Shown here: in pieces, positions 45,182-56,799 of the stretch | Layout of the letters: each line of letters starts with the position of its first letter | How positions within the stretch are numbered: the stretch's first letter is position 1 | Assembly: GCA_938028725.1 (NCBI GenBank) | Contig: CALIMH010000010.1 | Span: 62,001 to 126,000 of the forward strand | DNA from: an uncultured Anaerolineae bacterium | GTDB lineage: Bacteria > Chloroflexota > Anaerolineae > J036 > Brachytrichaceae | Direction: 5' to 3' | Length of the DNA: 64,000 nucleotides | Translations under genes and position numbers: made by a program | The notes under the pieces: generated by a model | Database searches by the model: none | Seen by the model: only the letters and a program-made list of their open reading frames with translations | Told to the model about the DNA's origin: nothing

Positions 45182-46012
45182 ATGAGTGGGCACCGCTGGA
45201 CTCGGGCAACCCTGCTGGTGTATGCGCTCTCGATGCCGCTATATGCGATTGCCAGCTTGACGGGTGAGCTGAGCTGGGTTGATTTCAGCACAGCTTTCAC
45301 GGCGCTGGCTTGGTTTGCCTTCTCGTTGTCACATTGTGCGTTTAGGTTTGGGCCGGCGCGCACAGCCTTCATGTTGTTCAGCGCGTTCGCGATTGCGTTG
45401 ACAGCAGAATACCTGGGCAGCACCTACGGCTTCATCTTTGGCGCTTATCAATACACTGACCGCCTCGGGCCGAAGGCGTTCGGCGTGGTGCCGCTGATCA
45501 TCCCTCTTGCTTGGTTCATGATGCTGTATCCATCCTGGATGCTGGCCGGCGTCATCCAACGTCGTATCGCCTTCGCTCGCCGCGCTGCTCGCAGCGCTTT
45601 GCGGGTCGTGCTCGCAGCGCTCGCCATGACCGCCTGGGATCTCAGCCTTGACCCTCGGATGGTGCAAGAGGGGGCGTGGGTGTGGCAACCTACCAACGCC
45701 CTTGCTTACTTCGGGATTCCGCTGACAAACTTCGTGGGTTGGTTTGTGACTGCTGCCGCCATTTACGTCGTATGGAGTTGGGCGGTGCGGGATGCTACAG
45801 AAGCGGAGCAGCCACACCATGCTACGCTGCCGGTGCTCGCTTATGCGATTGCCTGGCTCGGCGAGAGCTTCGCCAATTTGGTTTTTTGGGGTAGGCCGGC
45901 GGTTGCCTTATGCACGGCTGTGGCGATGGGTCTGTTTGCTGTGCCGGCGATCCGTGACGTGCTCAGCCAGTCTGTGAGAACGACTCGCGCCCACCAACCA
46001 GCGGCTCTGTGA
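45182..46012 (+). CDS. cruF: Carotenoid biosynthesis protein, CruF/DUF422 family
   Basis: A 276-residue membrane protein with about seven hydrophobic segments. Conserved features are AEYLGSTYGFIFGAYQYTD, WDLSLDPRMV and GIPLTNFVGWF, found in CruF, a 1',2'-hydratase acting on psi-end groups of carotenoids, and in related DUF422 proteins. It follows crtB, which makes pigment function likely. Its last 50 bp overlap the convergent gene at 45963-46496. Confidence 0.82.
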   Translation: MSGHRWTRATLLVYALSMPLYAIASLTGELSWVDFSTAFTALAWFAFSLSHCAFRFGPARTAFMLFSAFAIALTAEYLGSTYGFIFGAYQYTDRLGPKAFGVVPLIIPLAWFMMLYPSWMLAGVIQRRIAFARRAARSALRVVLAALAMTAWDLSLDPRMVQEGAWVWQPTNALAYFGIPLTNFVGWFVTAAAIYVVWSWAVRDATEAEQPHHATLPVLAYAIAWLGESFANLVFWGRPAVALCTAVAMGLFAVPAIRDVLSQSVRTTRAHQPAAL

Positions 46013-46496
46013 GCGTTGCTGGCTGAGGAGCGGCGTTGACAGCCACGTTGATCGCGTCCATCCACTTGGCTGCGTTGGGTAGTTGAAAGCCTGTGAGATC
46101 ACCTACGTGGCGGCGGATGATCAGGAACGGCCTACGGTTGAAGCGGCCGTTGAAGCGGGTGGCTAAAAAGGCGCGCTCAACCTCGCGCAAAGGGATGACG
46201 ATCTCGCGGGCGGGCGAGACCTGCGCGAAGTGGATCGCCGTGTCGGTAAGCACCAGCGTGCCGTTGCCGCCCACACCAAACAGCCTCGGCTCATTCAGGA
46301 AGTTCGCCTGGGTCGGCCCCAGCCGAAACACCAGCCCGCGCTCGCGCCAACTCTTCAACGCTTGAGCGCGGCGGCGCCGTACTGCCACCGAGATGGACGA
46401 CACGGCGTATGTCAACAACAACAACCCAACCACTAGCGAGGCAGTGCAAATCAAGATGGGGTAGATGATCGGGTCCAGTCGTGCGTTTGGGTCCAT
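45963..46496 (-). CDS. Membrane-anchored PH-like protein of unknown function
   Basis: A 177-residue protein with one N-terminal hydrophobic helix (~10-32) and a basic RRRRAQALKSW segment, then a beta-rich domain (GTLVLTDTAIHFAQV, REIVIPLREVERAFLA, PFLIIRR) like bacterial PH domains. No family was named. It overlaps cruF by 50 bp tail to tail. A CACAAT -10-like box lies ~8 nt before the start. The gene is likely real because it uses usual codons and has its own promoter. Confidence 0.5.
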   Translation of the reverse strand: MDPNARLDPIIYPILICTASLVVGLLLLTYAVSSISVAVRRRRAQALKSWRERGLVFRLGPTQANFLNEPRLFGVGGNGTLVLTDTAIHFAQVSPAREIVIPLREVERAFLATRFNGRFNRRPFLIIRRHVGDLTGFQLPNAAKWMDAINVAVNAAPQPATLTEPLVGGRESFSQTG

Positions 46497-46525
46497 TGTT
46501 TCTTATTGTGCCTCAGTGGCCGAGG

Positions 46526-46783
46526 CTAGTTGCTGCCGGTTAAGGCTACCAGCGCTGCGATCAAGCCGAAGCCCCCGCCCAGCACCATCGCCAGCCCGCT
46601 GATGCGGATCGCTGCCATGCCCCAGCGCTCGCCTAGCATCCAGATGATGAAGTTGCCAACGCGGTGGCCGGGGTCTTTGATTTTGCGGGTGGGGCGCAGC
46701 AACACGGCCCATCCACACAGCATGAACAGGGTCGTTGCGACAACGCCAAACACGCGGAAGGGATACATCTCGGCGCCGCTCAT
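46526..46783 (-). CDS. Small two-helix membrane protein
   Basis: An 85-residue protein with two hydrophobic segments (VVATTLFMLCGWAVLL and ISGLAMVLGGGFGLIAALVAL) separated by a basic RPTRKIKDPGHRVG loop. It lies 21 bp downstream of the glycosyltransferase in the same direction and 29 bp upstream of the PH-like gene, so all three may be co-transcribed. Not recognised. Confidence 0.45.
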   Translation of the reverse strand: MSGAEMYPFRVFGVVATTLFMLCGWAVLLRPTRKIKDPGHRVGNFIIWMLGERWGMAAIRISGLAMVLGGGFGLIAALVALTGSN

Positions 46784-46804
46784 CGTTTGCCTCTTGCTTG
46801 TGTC

Positions 46805-47683
46805 TCAAAGGTGAAACATTTCCCTTGCCAGGGACGCGCCGCCGCGCAGCGCCAGACCAGCGCGGATCAACACATCTAGCATGCGCGGTGTGGTAGCACG
46901 GTAGTGCTTTTGGTAAAACAACCACATCGCGCGCTGAAACTCATACTGCGCCTTGTGGCTGTGGCGGCTGGCTGCTCGCTTGACGTGGTGCACGATCACG
47001 TCAGGATAGTACACCACACGATAGCCTGCCCGTCGGATTCTCAGACACCAGTCGAGATCCTCTCCATACATAAAAAAACGCTCATCCAACAAACCGGCAC
47101 TTTGGATCGCATCAGCTCGCACCAGCATACAAGCGCCTACCACCGCATCCACGTCCGCCTGCTGGTTTTCGTCCAGGAATGTTAAGTTGTAGCGGGCAAA
47201 TCGGCGGCTGCGTGGGAATAGCCGGCTCAGGCCCACCAAGCGATAAAACGAGACTGATGGGGTGGGGAAGCTTCTCCGACAAGCCTTGTCGAGCTGGCCG
47301 TTTGGCAGCAGTAGTTTGGGCCCAACCACCCCCACGTCGGGGTGCGCGTCGGCAAAGTGCACCAGCGCCGCGATCGTGTCTGGGGGCACGATCGTGTCGG
47401 GATTGAGCAGCATCGCGTGGCGTGCGCGCGGCAGTTCTGGGAATCCGTAGTGACGTAGCCCCACGTTGTTGCCGGCGGCAAATCCAACGTTGCTTGCATT
47501 GCGGATCAGCGTGACGTGAGGGAATTGTGTGGCGACCATCTCTGCGCTGCCATCTTCCGAGGCGTTGTCCACGACACAGATTTCGAAGTTCACCCCACGT
47601 TGGTGCTGCAGCGAAAGCAGACAGTTGGCAAGCAGGGCACGTGTGTTGTAGTTCAGGATAACGATAACCGCGTCACGTTCCAT
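46805..47683 (-). CDS. Family 2 glycosyltransferase
   Basis: A 292-residue GT-A transferase. It begins VIVILNYNTRALLANCLLSL, has CVVDNASEDGSAEMVA, the DXD-type region LLNPDTIVPPDTI, GACMLVRADAI and GLLDERFFMYGEDLDWCLRIRRAGY (catalytic ED). These fit rhamnosyl- or other dTDP-sugar transferases for surface polysaccharide. ATG 47683 (M15 of the longer frame) is used; TAGAATC lies about 17 nt upstream. It begins just after the leu operon terminator on the same strand. Confidence 0.85.
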   Translation of the reverse strand: MERDAVIVILNYNTRALLANCLLSLQHQRGVNFEICVVDNASEDGSAEMVATQFPHVTLIRNASNVGFAAGNNVGLRHYGFPELPRARHAMLLNPDTIVPPDTIAALVHFADAHPDVGVVGPKLLLPNGQLDKACRRSFPTPSVSFYRLVGLSRLFPRSRRFARYNLTFLDENQQADVDAVVGACMLVRADAIQSAGLLDERFFMYGEDLDWCLRIRRAGYRVVYYPDVIVHHVKRAASRHSHKAQYEFQRAMWLFYQKHYRATTPRMLDVLIRAGLALRGGASLAREMFHL

Positions 47684-47713
47684 CACGCAGAACGCTCTGA
47701 TTCTAGCGCTAGT

Positions 47714-47763
47714 AGAGAAAGTCACAGGCGGCGCCGGCTGGTGTTTCCGATGCCGCCTGTGAC
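47714..47763 (-). terminator. Intrinsic terminator of the ilv-leu operon
   Basis: A perfect 12-bp stem (minus strand GTCACAGGCGGC / GCCGCCTGTGAC) with a 19-nt loop, followed by TTTCTCT, is 17 bp past the leuC stop. It ends the operon before the glycosyltransferase promoter. Confidence 0.85.
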
Positions 47764-47779
47764 GAGGGGAGAGTTCTGC

Positions 47780-49201
<1,422 letters not shown>

Positions 49202-49240
49202 CTGTGCAATCCGGAGACGGAGAGGTTGGACAAGTGTGAG

Positions 49241-50839
49241 TTAACTCACTGGCCCCGCCAGTGTAGCTTGTGCTTTGCTGCTTTTGAGGCGAGATAGCCC
49301 CTTGTTCAACGCAGCGAGGTAGGCTTTGCCGCTGGCCACCAGTGTGTCGGTATCAGCGCTGCGACCACTGAAGATGGATTTGCGGCCTTCGGCATCTCGC
49401 ATCTCCACTCGGATGGTGACGTTGGCGATGGCGTCAATCCCTTCGGTCACGGCGTGCACGTGGAACTCCACGAGTTTGGCGTCGGCGCCGGTGATGCGGT
49501 TGATGCAATTGCACACGGCGTTGACTGGCCCATTGCCTAGGGCGGCATCTTGATGCGGCTCGCCGTCCATGTCGAGCAGCCGCACGCTAGCGACTGGGGT
49601 GTTGGTTGTGCCGGTGGTCACGTGCAGCTCGTCCAATTTCCATAGGTCGCTGGCCATCTCCTCGAACTGGTCAGTGAGGAGCGCCTCCAGGTCGGCATCG
49701 CTGATGACTTTCTTTTTGTCGCACAGCGCCTTGAAGCGCTCGAAGGCTTTGTCTAGCTCCTCGCGGGTGAGTTCGTATCCCATCTGGCGCAGCCGATCCG
49801 CGAAGGCGTGCCGCCCGCTGTGCTTGCCCAACACCAGGTTGGTGCTGCTCCAGCCCACGTCCTCTGGACGCATGATTTCGTAGGTGAGCGGGTTTTTCAA
49901 CATTCCATCCTGGTGAATACCTGCCTCGTGTGCGAAGGCGTTGGCGCCGACGATGGCCTTGTTGGGCTGCACAGGGATGGAGGTGAGGCTGCTCACCATT
50001 TTGCTGGTGCGCACCAGTTGGGTGGTGTCGATGTTGGTGTAGAGGCCGCCGAAGAATTGTGGGCGGGTCTTCAGCGCCATCACCACTTCTTCAAGGGAGG
50101 TGTTGCCTGCGCGCTCTCCGATGCCGTTGATGGTCACCTCTGCTTGGCGCGCGCCGTTTAAAATGCCGGCCAGCGTGTTGGCGGTAGCTAGGCCAAGGTC
50201 GTTGTGGCAATGCACGCTGACAATCACACGGCCTTCTTTGATGCCGGGCACATGTTCAACGATGCCGGCGATCAAAGCGCCATATTCCTGGGGTGTGCAG
50301 TAGCCCACTGTATCAGGGATGTTGAGTGTGGTGGCGCCGGCTTGAACTGCCACCTTCAACACCTCCCACAGGAACTCCGGGTCGCTGCGCCCTGCGTCCT
50401 CCGGTGAAAACTCCACGTCCTCGCACAAGCTGCGCGCGAAGGCGACGAACTCGCCCACTTGCTCGACGCACTCGCTGCGGCTGATGCGCAGCTTGTATTG
50501 TAGGTGGATGTCGCTGGTGGCGAGGAAGGTGTGAATGCGAGGACGTTTGGCCCATTGCACTGCGCTCCAGGCCGCCTCAATGTCTTTGCGATTGCACCGC
50601 GCCAAGCTGGCTATCACGGGTGGGTTATCCAGTTGCCCCACTTCTTGAGCAATGCGGCTCACAGCTTCAAAATCGCCCGGCGAGGCGATCGCGAAGCCGG
50701 CTTCGATGATGTCTACGCCAAGGCGTGCCAATTGGCGCGCTATCTCCAGTTTCTCTGCCAAGTTGAGTGTGGCGCCGGGTGATTGTTCGCCGTCGCGCAG
50801 GGTGGTGTCGAAGATCAAAACACGCTTGGGGTCTCTCAT
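49241..50839 (-). CDS. leuA: 2-isopropylmalate synthase
   Basis: A 532-residue enzyme joining acetyl-CoA and 2-oxoisovalerate, the first committed leucine step. The TIM barrel opens with [17 protein letters not shown], and has [22 protein letters not shown] and a metal-binding [11 protein letters not shown]-terminal LeuA dimer domain (~410-525) senses leucine. AAGGAGTT precedes the ATG. The start overlaps the stop of the dual ABC ATPase gene (ATGA), so it is translationally linked to it. An in-frame extension up to 50968 lies inside the ABC gene. Confidence 0.95.
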   Translation of the reverse strand: MRDPKRVLIFDTTLRDGEQSPGATLNLAEKLEIARQLARLGVDIIEAGFAIASPGDFEAVSRIAQEVGQLDNPPVIASLARCNRKDIEAAWSAVQWAKRPRIHTFLATSDIHLQYKLRISRSECVEQVGEFVAFARSLCEDVEFSPEDAGRSDPEFLWEVLKVAVQAGATTLNIPDTVGYCTPQEYGALIAGIVEHVPGIKEGRVIVSVHCHNDLGLATANTLAGILNGARQAEVTINGIGERAGNTSLEEVVMALKTRPQFFGGLYTNIDTTQLVRTSKMVSSLTSIPVQPNKAIVGANAFAHEAGIHQDGMLKNPLTYEIMRPEDVGWSSTNLVLGKHSGRHAFADRLRQMGYELTREELDKAFERFKALCDKKKVISDADLEALLTDQFEEMASDLWKLDELHVTTGTTNTPVASVRLLDMDGEPHQDAALGNGPVNAVCNCINRITGADAKLVEFHVHAVTEGIDAIANVTIRVEMRDAEGRKSIFSGRSADTDTLVASGKAYLAALNKGLSRLKSSKAQATLAGPVS

Positions 50840-52431
50840 GCTGAACTCCTTTTCCGCTCTCTTGCTGCAATTGTTCCGGGTTTGTCTTGGCTTTCTCTGA
50901 TGTGGGTCGTGCGCACCGATTGCTCGATGATGCAACCGCCTGCAAGGATCGCGCGGTGGGTGATGCAATCCAGCAGGTCCTCCTCATGGTGGCTGACGAG
51001 AATGATGCTCACCTCAGCGGCGATCACATCCAGGAATGTGCGCAAATCCGACCTGGCGCGCGCGTCCAAGCCGTCAAAGACCTCGTCGAGGATCAGCAGG
51101 GCGGGCCGATGAACAAGCGCGCGCGCAATGAACACGCGCCGCGCTTGGCCGTAGCTCAGCTGCTGCACGCTTTGCTTTGCCAGCGGCTGAAGGCGGAATT
51201 GGGCGATCACCTCTTCCACGCGCTTGCGCTGCGCTGCGGTGATGGGGGTGAGCCAGTTGAGGCTGGCTGAGAAGCCGCTCGCGATTACTTGCTCAACGGT
51301 GTGGTCAGCGCTGTAGCGGGCTTGTAGCTCGGCGGACACATAGCCGATCCGTTGCTTGATCTCCCACACGCTGCGGGGGGCGACGCTGTTGAAGTATGCG
51401 ATCTGGCCTCCATGTGCCGGCCTGCATTCGCCCAAGATGAGTTTCAGCAAAGCGCTTTTACCCACGCCGTTGTCGCCTTTGATCAGCCAGTGCTCACCGG
51501 GGTTCATGCGCCAATTCACGTTGTGCAGCACCGCGCGCTGCCCGAGCTCTGGTGAAACGGAGACGTGCGTGAGGCGCACGACAAAGGGCGCTGCCTCGCG
51601 CTCAGCCTGATCGTTGGCGGTGAGCGGCTGCCAGTCATCCTGGAGGCGCCCACGGCGGTTGGCGCGTAAGGGGCGCTGGCCGGCTGATCGCTGCCGCGGA
51701 CCTGATGCCGCGATTCGCCCCTCGCGTAGCTCCAGGATGTTGCTGATCGCTGGGATGAACTCGTCGCCGCGGTGGGAAGTCATGAGGATGGTGACGCCCT
51801 GCTCGGCAAGTTGCTGGATAAGGGCGTATAACGCCCGGCGCGTCGGCGCGTCTAGTCCAACGCCGATCTCGTCCAGCAATAAGAGTCGCGGCTGTGCCAC
51901 AAGCGCGCGGGCGATCAGCGCCCGCCGCATTTGGCCTTGCGAGAGGCTATCAAAGGGGGCTGCGGCCAGGTGCGTCATGCCCACTCGCTCCAGCGCTAAA
52001 TCCACTTGCTTGCGTTCAGCAGGTCGAGGAGAGCGCGTGGGCAGCTCGGTGTGAAGTAGCCCGGTGAACACGAGCTGCTCCACGGTGATGGGTGTGCTGA
52101 AGTCGTCGCGGTAGCGTCGGCTGTGCTTGCGCCAGAGCTGTTGCTGCTGCTCAGCACTGACCAACCCGATGTGCCGTTCGACGCCAATAGGTGACTGGGT
52201 GGGCTTGCCATCGAGCGCGTAGATGCGCGTCCCGCCGTGGACTGGGGCAGGCCAAATCTCGCCGCGCAACAAGCGCAAAAAGGTGCTTTTGCCTGCCCCA
52301 TTCGGCCCTAGCACTGCCCAATGCTCACCTTGATGCAGTGACCACGTGAGGTCGCGCAGCACCCATTTTCCTGCCAGCATGACGCTGACGCTTTCCAGGT
52401 GAATGAGGCTTTGATGGCGATACTGCGGCAT
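50836..52431 (-). CDS. Dual ABC ATPase, ModF/PhrA-like, embedded in the ilv-leu operon
   Basis: A 531-residue protein of two ABC domains. Domain 1 has GPNGAGKST and [16 protein letters not shown] with [12 protein letters not shown]; domain 2 has [27 protein letters not shown] and [10 protein letters not shown]. No membrane segments are present. It resembles ModF/PhrA ATPases found with molybdate uptake or as soluble ATP-binding proteins. It lies between ilvC and leuA in the same direction (5 bp after ilvC, ATGA with leuA). A role in branched-chain synthesis is not obvious. Confidence 0.8.
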   Translation of the reverse strand: MPQYRHQSLIHLESVSVMLAGKWVLRDLTWSLHQGEHWAVLGPNGAGKSTFLRLLRGEIWPAPVHGGTRIYALDGKPTQSPIGVERHIGLVSAEQQQQLWRKHSRRYRDDFSTPITVEQLVFTGLLHTELPTRSPRPAERKQVDLALERVGMTHLAAAPFDSLSQGQMRRALIARALVAQPRLLLLDEIGVGLDAPTRRALYALIQQLAEQGVTILMTSHRGDEFIPAISNILELREGRIAASGPRQRSAGQRPLRANRRGRLQDDWQPLTANDQAEREAAPFVVRLTHVSVSPELGQRAVLHNVNWRMNPGEHWLIKGDNGVGKSALLKLILGECRPAHGGQIAYFNSVAPRSVWEIKQRIGYVSAELQARYSADHTVEQVIASGFSASLNWLTPITAAQRKRVEEVIAQFRLQPLAKQSVQQLSYGQARRVFIARALVHRPALLILDEVFDGLDARARSDLRTFLDVIAAEVSIILVSHHEEDLLDCITHRAILAGGCIIEQSVRTTHIRESQDKPGTIAARERKRSSA

Positions 52432-52435
52432 GGGT

Positions 52436-54017
<1,582 letters not shown>

Positions 54018-54045
54018 TGCTGCCTTTCCTCCCGTTTGGTAGTGG

Positions 54046-55791
54046 CTACTTTTGTGCGTCGAGGAAATCGAAGCCGCCGCCAAGCGCTGCTGGTTGGATC
54101 GGCCGGCGGGTCATCTCGTTCAGCGACTTACCTGGCTGAATCATCGGGAACACGTTCATCTCTTTCTCTACGACGAACTCGATGAGCACTGGCCCATTGT
54201 GAGCGCGCGCGGTAGCGATGGCTTCTCGCGCGCTCTTCACGTTGTTGGCGCGCAGGCCGCAAATGCCATATGCCTCGGCTAGCTTGACAAAGTCCGGCGT
54301 CCACATCTCCACGGCGGAGTAGCGCCGGTTGTGCATCAGCTCTTGCCACTGGCGCACCATGCCCAGGAAGTTGTTGTTGATGATGGCGATTTTGATGTTC
54401 AGGCCCTCTTGCACCACGGTGGCGAGTTCCGGTATGCTCATCTGGAAGCCACCGTCGCCAGCGATAGCCCACACCTCCTCATCGGGGCGACCGAACTTGG
54501 TGCCGATAGCTGCCGGCAGTGCGAATCCCATTGTGCCCAGGCCGCCGCTAGTGATGAGCTGATTCTTGCGGGTGTGATGGAAGTATTGCGTCTCCCACAT
54601 TTGGTGCTGGCCGACGTCGGTGCAGATGGTGCAGTTGCCGCCCGTGGCCTCCCAGATCAAGCGCATCACCTGGGGGGCGATCAGCATGTCTTCCGGTAGC
54701 GGCATTTGCATGATGTCGTGTGAGAGGGTATCCTTCCGCCACTCCGCAATTTGCTCCAGCCAATGGGGGTAAGTGCGCTTCTCGATCATCGGCGTGAGCT
54801 GCTGAAGGACGTCGCGCAGGTTGGCGATGATTCCCACGTCGGCCGGCACGTTCTTGTTGATCTCCGCAGGGTCAACGTCCACGTGGATCACACGCGCGTT
54901 CTTCGCGTAGGTCTTCAGGTTGCCGGTCACGCGGTCGTCAAAGCGCATCCCCAATGCGATGAGCAGGTCAGCGTTGGCGATAGCCTGGTTCACATACGCC
55001 TCGCCGTGCATCCCCATCATGCGCAGGTTGAGCGGGTGCTCCTCGCTGAGCACGCCGATCCCAAGCAGAGTGGTGGCGACAGGAATGCCGCTCTTCTCCA
55101 CGAACTGGCGGAACTCCTCGTGTGCATTGGCGTGCTTGATCCCTTGGCCCGCAAGGATGATGGGGCGCCGTGCTTGATCGATCAGTTCCTTTGCCCGCTG
55201 GAGGAGCAGCGGGATATTTTGCGGAAACGGCTTGATGGCGCGATAGCCGCGCAGCTTCACCTCCGAGATCGGGGTGTAATCGGTCATTTTTTGCTGCGCG
55301 TCCTTGCAGATGTCCACCAGCACTGGCCCTGGCCTGCCGCTGCGCGCGATGTAGAACGCTTCAGTCAAAGCCTGTGGCAGCTCTTCTACGCTCATCACCA
55401 AGTAGTTGTGTTTGGTGATCGGCAGCGTGACGCCGGTCACGTCGGTCTCCTGAAACGCATCAGTGCCTACCAAGTGAGAAGCGACCTGGCCGGTGATCGC
55501 CACAACGGCGGAGGAATCCATCATGGCATTGGCCAGGCCGGTGACCAGGTTAAGTGCGCCAGGGCCGCTGGTGGCCATGCAAACACCCACTTTGCCGGTG
55601 GCGCGAAAGTAAGCGTCGGCAGCCAGCGCGGCGTTTTCCTCGTGCCGAACTAGCACGTGCCGAATGCGATCCTGGTAATCCACGAGCGCGTCGTACGTGG
55701 GCAGGATTGCGCCACCTGGATAGCCGAACACCACTTCCGTCCCTTGCTGAAGTAATATCTCCCAGATGATTTGTGCGCCGGTAAGTTTCAT
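54046..55791 (-). CDS. ilvB: Acetolactate synthase large subunit
   Basis: A 581-residue ThDP enzyme that makes acetolactate or acetohydroxybutyrate. The catalytic Glu lies in VLVRHEENAALAAD and the ThDP/Mg2+ motif is AIAGDGGFQMS...AIINNNFLGMVRQWQ; FAD-binding region is central. It is the first structural gene of the operon, behind the ilvL leader and attenuator. 20 bp separate its ATG from the T-tract. Confidence 0.96.
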   Translation of the reverse strand: MKLTGAQIIWEILLQQGTEVVFGYPGGAILPTYDALVDYQDRIRHVLVRHEENAALAADAYFRATGKVGVCMATSGPGALNLVTGLANAMMDSSAVVAITGQVASHLVGTDAFQETDVTGVTLPITKHNYLVMSVEELPQALTEAFYIARSGRPGPVLVDICKDAQQKMTDYTPISEVKLRGYRAIKPFPQNIPLLLQRAKELIDQARRPIILAGQGIKHANAHEEFRQFVEKSGIPVATTLLGIGVLSEEHPLNLRMMGMHGEAYVNQAIANADLLIALGMRFDDRVTGNLKTYAKNARVIHVDVDPAEINKNVPADVGIIANLRDVLQQLTPMIEKRTYPHWLEQIAEWRKDTLSHDIMQMPLPEDMLIAPQVMRLIWEATGGNCTICTDVGQHQMWETQYFHHTRKNQLITSGGLGTMGFALPAAIGTKFGRPDEEVWAIAGDGGFQMSIPELATVVQEGLNIKIAIINNNFLGMVRQWQELMHNRRYSAVEMWTPDFVKLAEAYGICGLRANNVKSAREAIATARAHNGPVLIEFVVEKEMNVFPMIQPGKSLNEMTRRPIQPAALGGGFDFLDAQK

Positions 55792-55811
55792 CTCGCCACC
55801 TCATGTATGGA

Positions 55812-55849
55812 CTTAAATGAAAGAAGCCCTCCCGTTCAGGAGGGCTTCT
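55812..55849 (-). terminator. Attenuator terminator of the ilv operon
   Basis: An 11-bp stem (AGAAGCCCTCC / GGAGGGCTTCT) with a 6-nt loop, at 55822-55849, is followed on the minus strand by TTTCATTTAA. It lies between leader peptide ilvL and ilvB. The 5' arm also contains CTCCT (55838-55842), which can pair with AGGAG in the leader (55900-55904), giving an alternative structure. Confidence 0.8.
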
Positions 55850-55863
55850 GCGGTCGGCACGGT

Positions 55864-55959
55864 TCATGCGTCGCTAGTCGCCTTCCCAAACGGGGATTGC
55901 TCCTCGATGCTAAGGACGAGGAGGCCCAAAAGGACGACGACTGCGACAATCACGAACAT
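55864..55959 (-). CDS. ilvL: ilv operon leader peptide, Val/Leu/Ile rich
   Basis: A 31-residue peptide. After MF it reads VIVAVVVLLGLLVLSI, so 14 of residues 3-18 are Val, Leu or Ile. It then becomes hydrophilic and stops at TGA. It begins about 17 nt after the -10 box, and ends 14 bp before the terminator hairpin. Codons 13-19 (CTCCTCG, 55917-55923) can pair with CGAGGAG (55900-55906). This is the classic design in which ribosome stalling at Val/Leu/Ile codons decides between terminator and antiterminator. It is too short for usual gene callers. Confidence 0.8.
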   Translation of the reverse strand: MFVIVAVVVLLGLLVLSIEEQSPFGKATSDA

Positions 55960-55976
55960 AGCTTTTACCGAGAGAG

Positions 55977-56006
55977 ATTATACGGGTTTCGTCCTGCGGT
56001 TGTCAA
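55977..56006 (-). promoter_or_regulatory. Consensus sigma-70-type promoter of the ilv-leu operon
   Basis: Minus-strand TTGACA (56001-56006) and TATAAT (55977-55982), both perfect, are 18 bp apart. It drives ilvL-ilvBNC-ABC-leuA-leuC. Confidence 0.8.
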
Positions 56007-56021
56007 AAACCAGAGCAGCAG

Positions 56022-56034
56022 CCTGTCATACAGG
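56022..56034. promoter_or_regulatory. GTNNNAC palindrome, predicted operator of the FadR-type regulator
   Basis: CCTGT-CAT-ACAGG is a perfect palindrome with the GTNNNAC core typical of FadR-subfamily GntR regulators. It abuts the TAGAAT box of the regulator gene (56036-56041) and lies 16 bp upstream of the ilv -35, so it could control both directions. Confidence 0.5.
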
Positions 56035-56064
56035 TTAGAATTGCTCCTCCAGCGCAGGTGTTTC

Positions 56065-56778
56065 ATGATGAGTCGCACTCAAAGCTTGAGCGAACAGGTG
56101 GCGGAGGGGATATTCCGCTACATCATTCAAGAACAGCTTCGCTGTGGCGATAGCCTCCCATCAGAAGCAACCCTTGCCCAACACTTCGGTGTCAGTCGTT
56201 CGGTAGTGCGCGAGGCGCTACGCTTTTTGAGTGGCGAAGGCATTGTGATAGTCAGCAACGGGCGCTGCCCCAGGGTGCGAGAGCTGGATGAATCACAGTT
56301 GCGGGATTACTTCACATACGTCGCGATGATTGTGCGTCTCCCCTTTCGGGAAATCATGGAGGCCCGGCGTCCGCTTGAGGTCCAAAGCGCCCGCTTAGCT
56401 GCCCAGCGCCGCACTCCCGACCAGCTTGAGGCCATGCGCGACACTATCCACCGCATGGGCAGAAGTCTAGGCGACGCCGATGCGTACGTGGACCTCGATC
56501 AGTTATTGCATCGTCAGATCGCTGAAGCGTCCGGCAACCGGATTATCATGCACACCGCCAGCGCGCTGCGCAGCGCGCTCAACGAGCTAACTCACACCAT
56601 GCTATACCGTCGTCGCAATCGGCAGCAACTGGAGCGCGTGCACATCTTGCACGAAGCCATCGTCACTGAAATCGGATATCGCAATCCAGATGCAGCTGCA
56701 CGTGCCATGGACGCTCACTTTGGCGAGGCGTTGCAGTTCCTCATCGAGCGCCAGGAAAGCGTGTGGCGACGTCAGTGA
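56065..56778 (+). CDS. FadR-subfamily GntR transcriptional regulator
   Basis: A 237-residue regulator. The GntR helix-turn-helix (~8-72) has LPSEATLAQHFGVSRSVVREALRFLSGEGIV. A C-terminal all-helical FCD ligand domain (~85-230) has RRPLEVQSARLAAQRRT and metal-type His residues (LLHRQIAEASGN, HEAIVTEIGYRN, HFGEALQFL). FadR-type proteins sense organic acids. It is divergent from the ilv-leu operon and 21 bp before the LysK-like gene. ATG 56065 or 56068 are equal; a long in-frame extension to 55771 crosses the ilv leader and is rejected. Confidence 0.88.
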   Translation: MMSRTQSLSEQVAEGIFRYIIQEQLRCGDSLPSEATLAQHFGVSRSVVREALRFLSGEGIVIVSNGRCPRVRELDESQLRDYFTYVAMIVRLPFREIMEARRPLEVQSARLAAQRRTPDQLEAMRDTIHRMGRSLGDADAYVDLDQLLHRQIAEASGNRIIMHTASALRSALNELTHTMLYRRRNRQQLERVHILHEAIVTEIGYRNPDAAARAMDAHFGEALQFLIERQESVWRRQ

Positions 56779-56799
56779 ATTGTCGTGCATTGCTGAGAC

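Noticed and set aside
54751-55653. 300-codon plus-strand frame opposite ilvB
   Set aside because: Antisense of a well-supported gene; no Shine-Dalgarno or recognisable motif.
55771-56064. In-frame N-terminal extension of the GntR regulator
   Set aside because: It would cross the ilv attenuator, leader peptide and promoter, and it lacks GntR homology.
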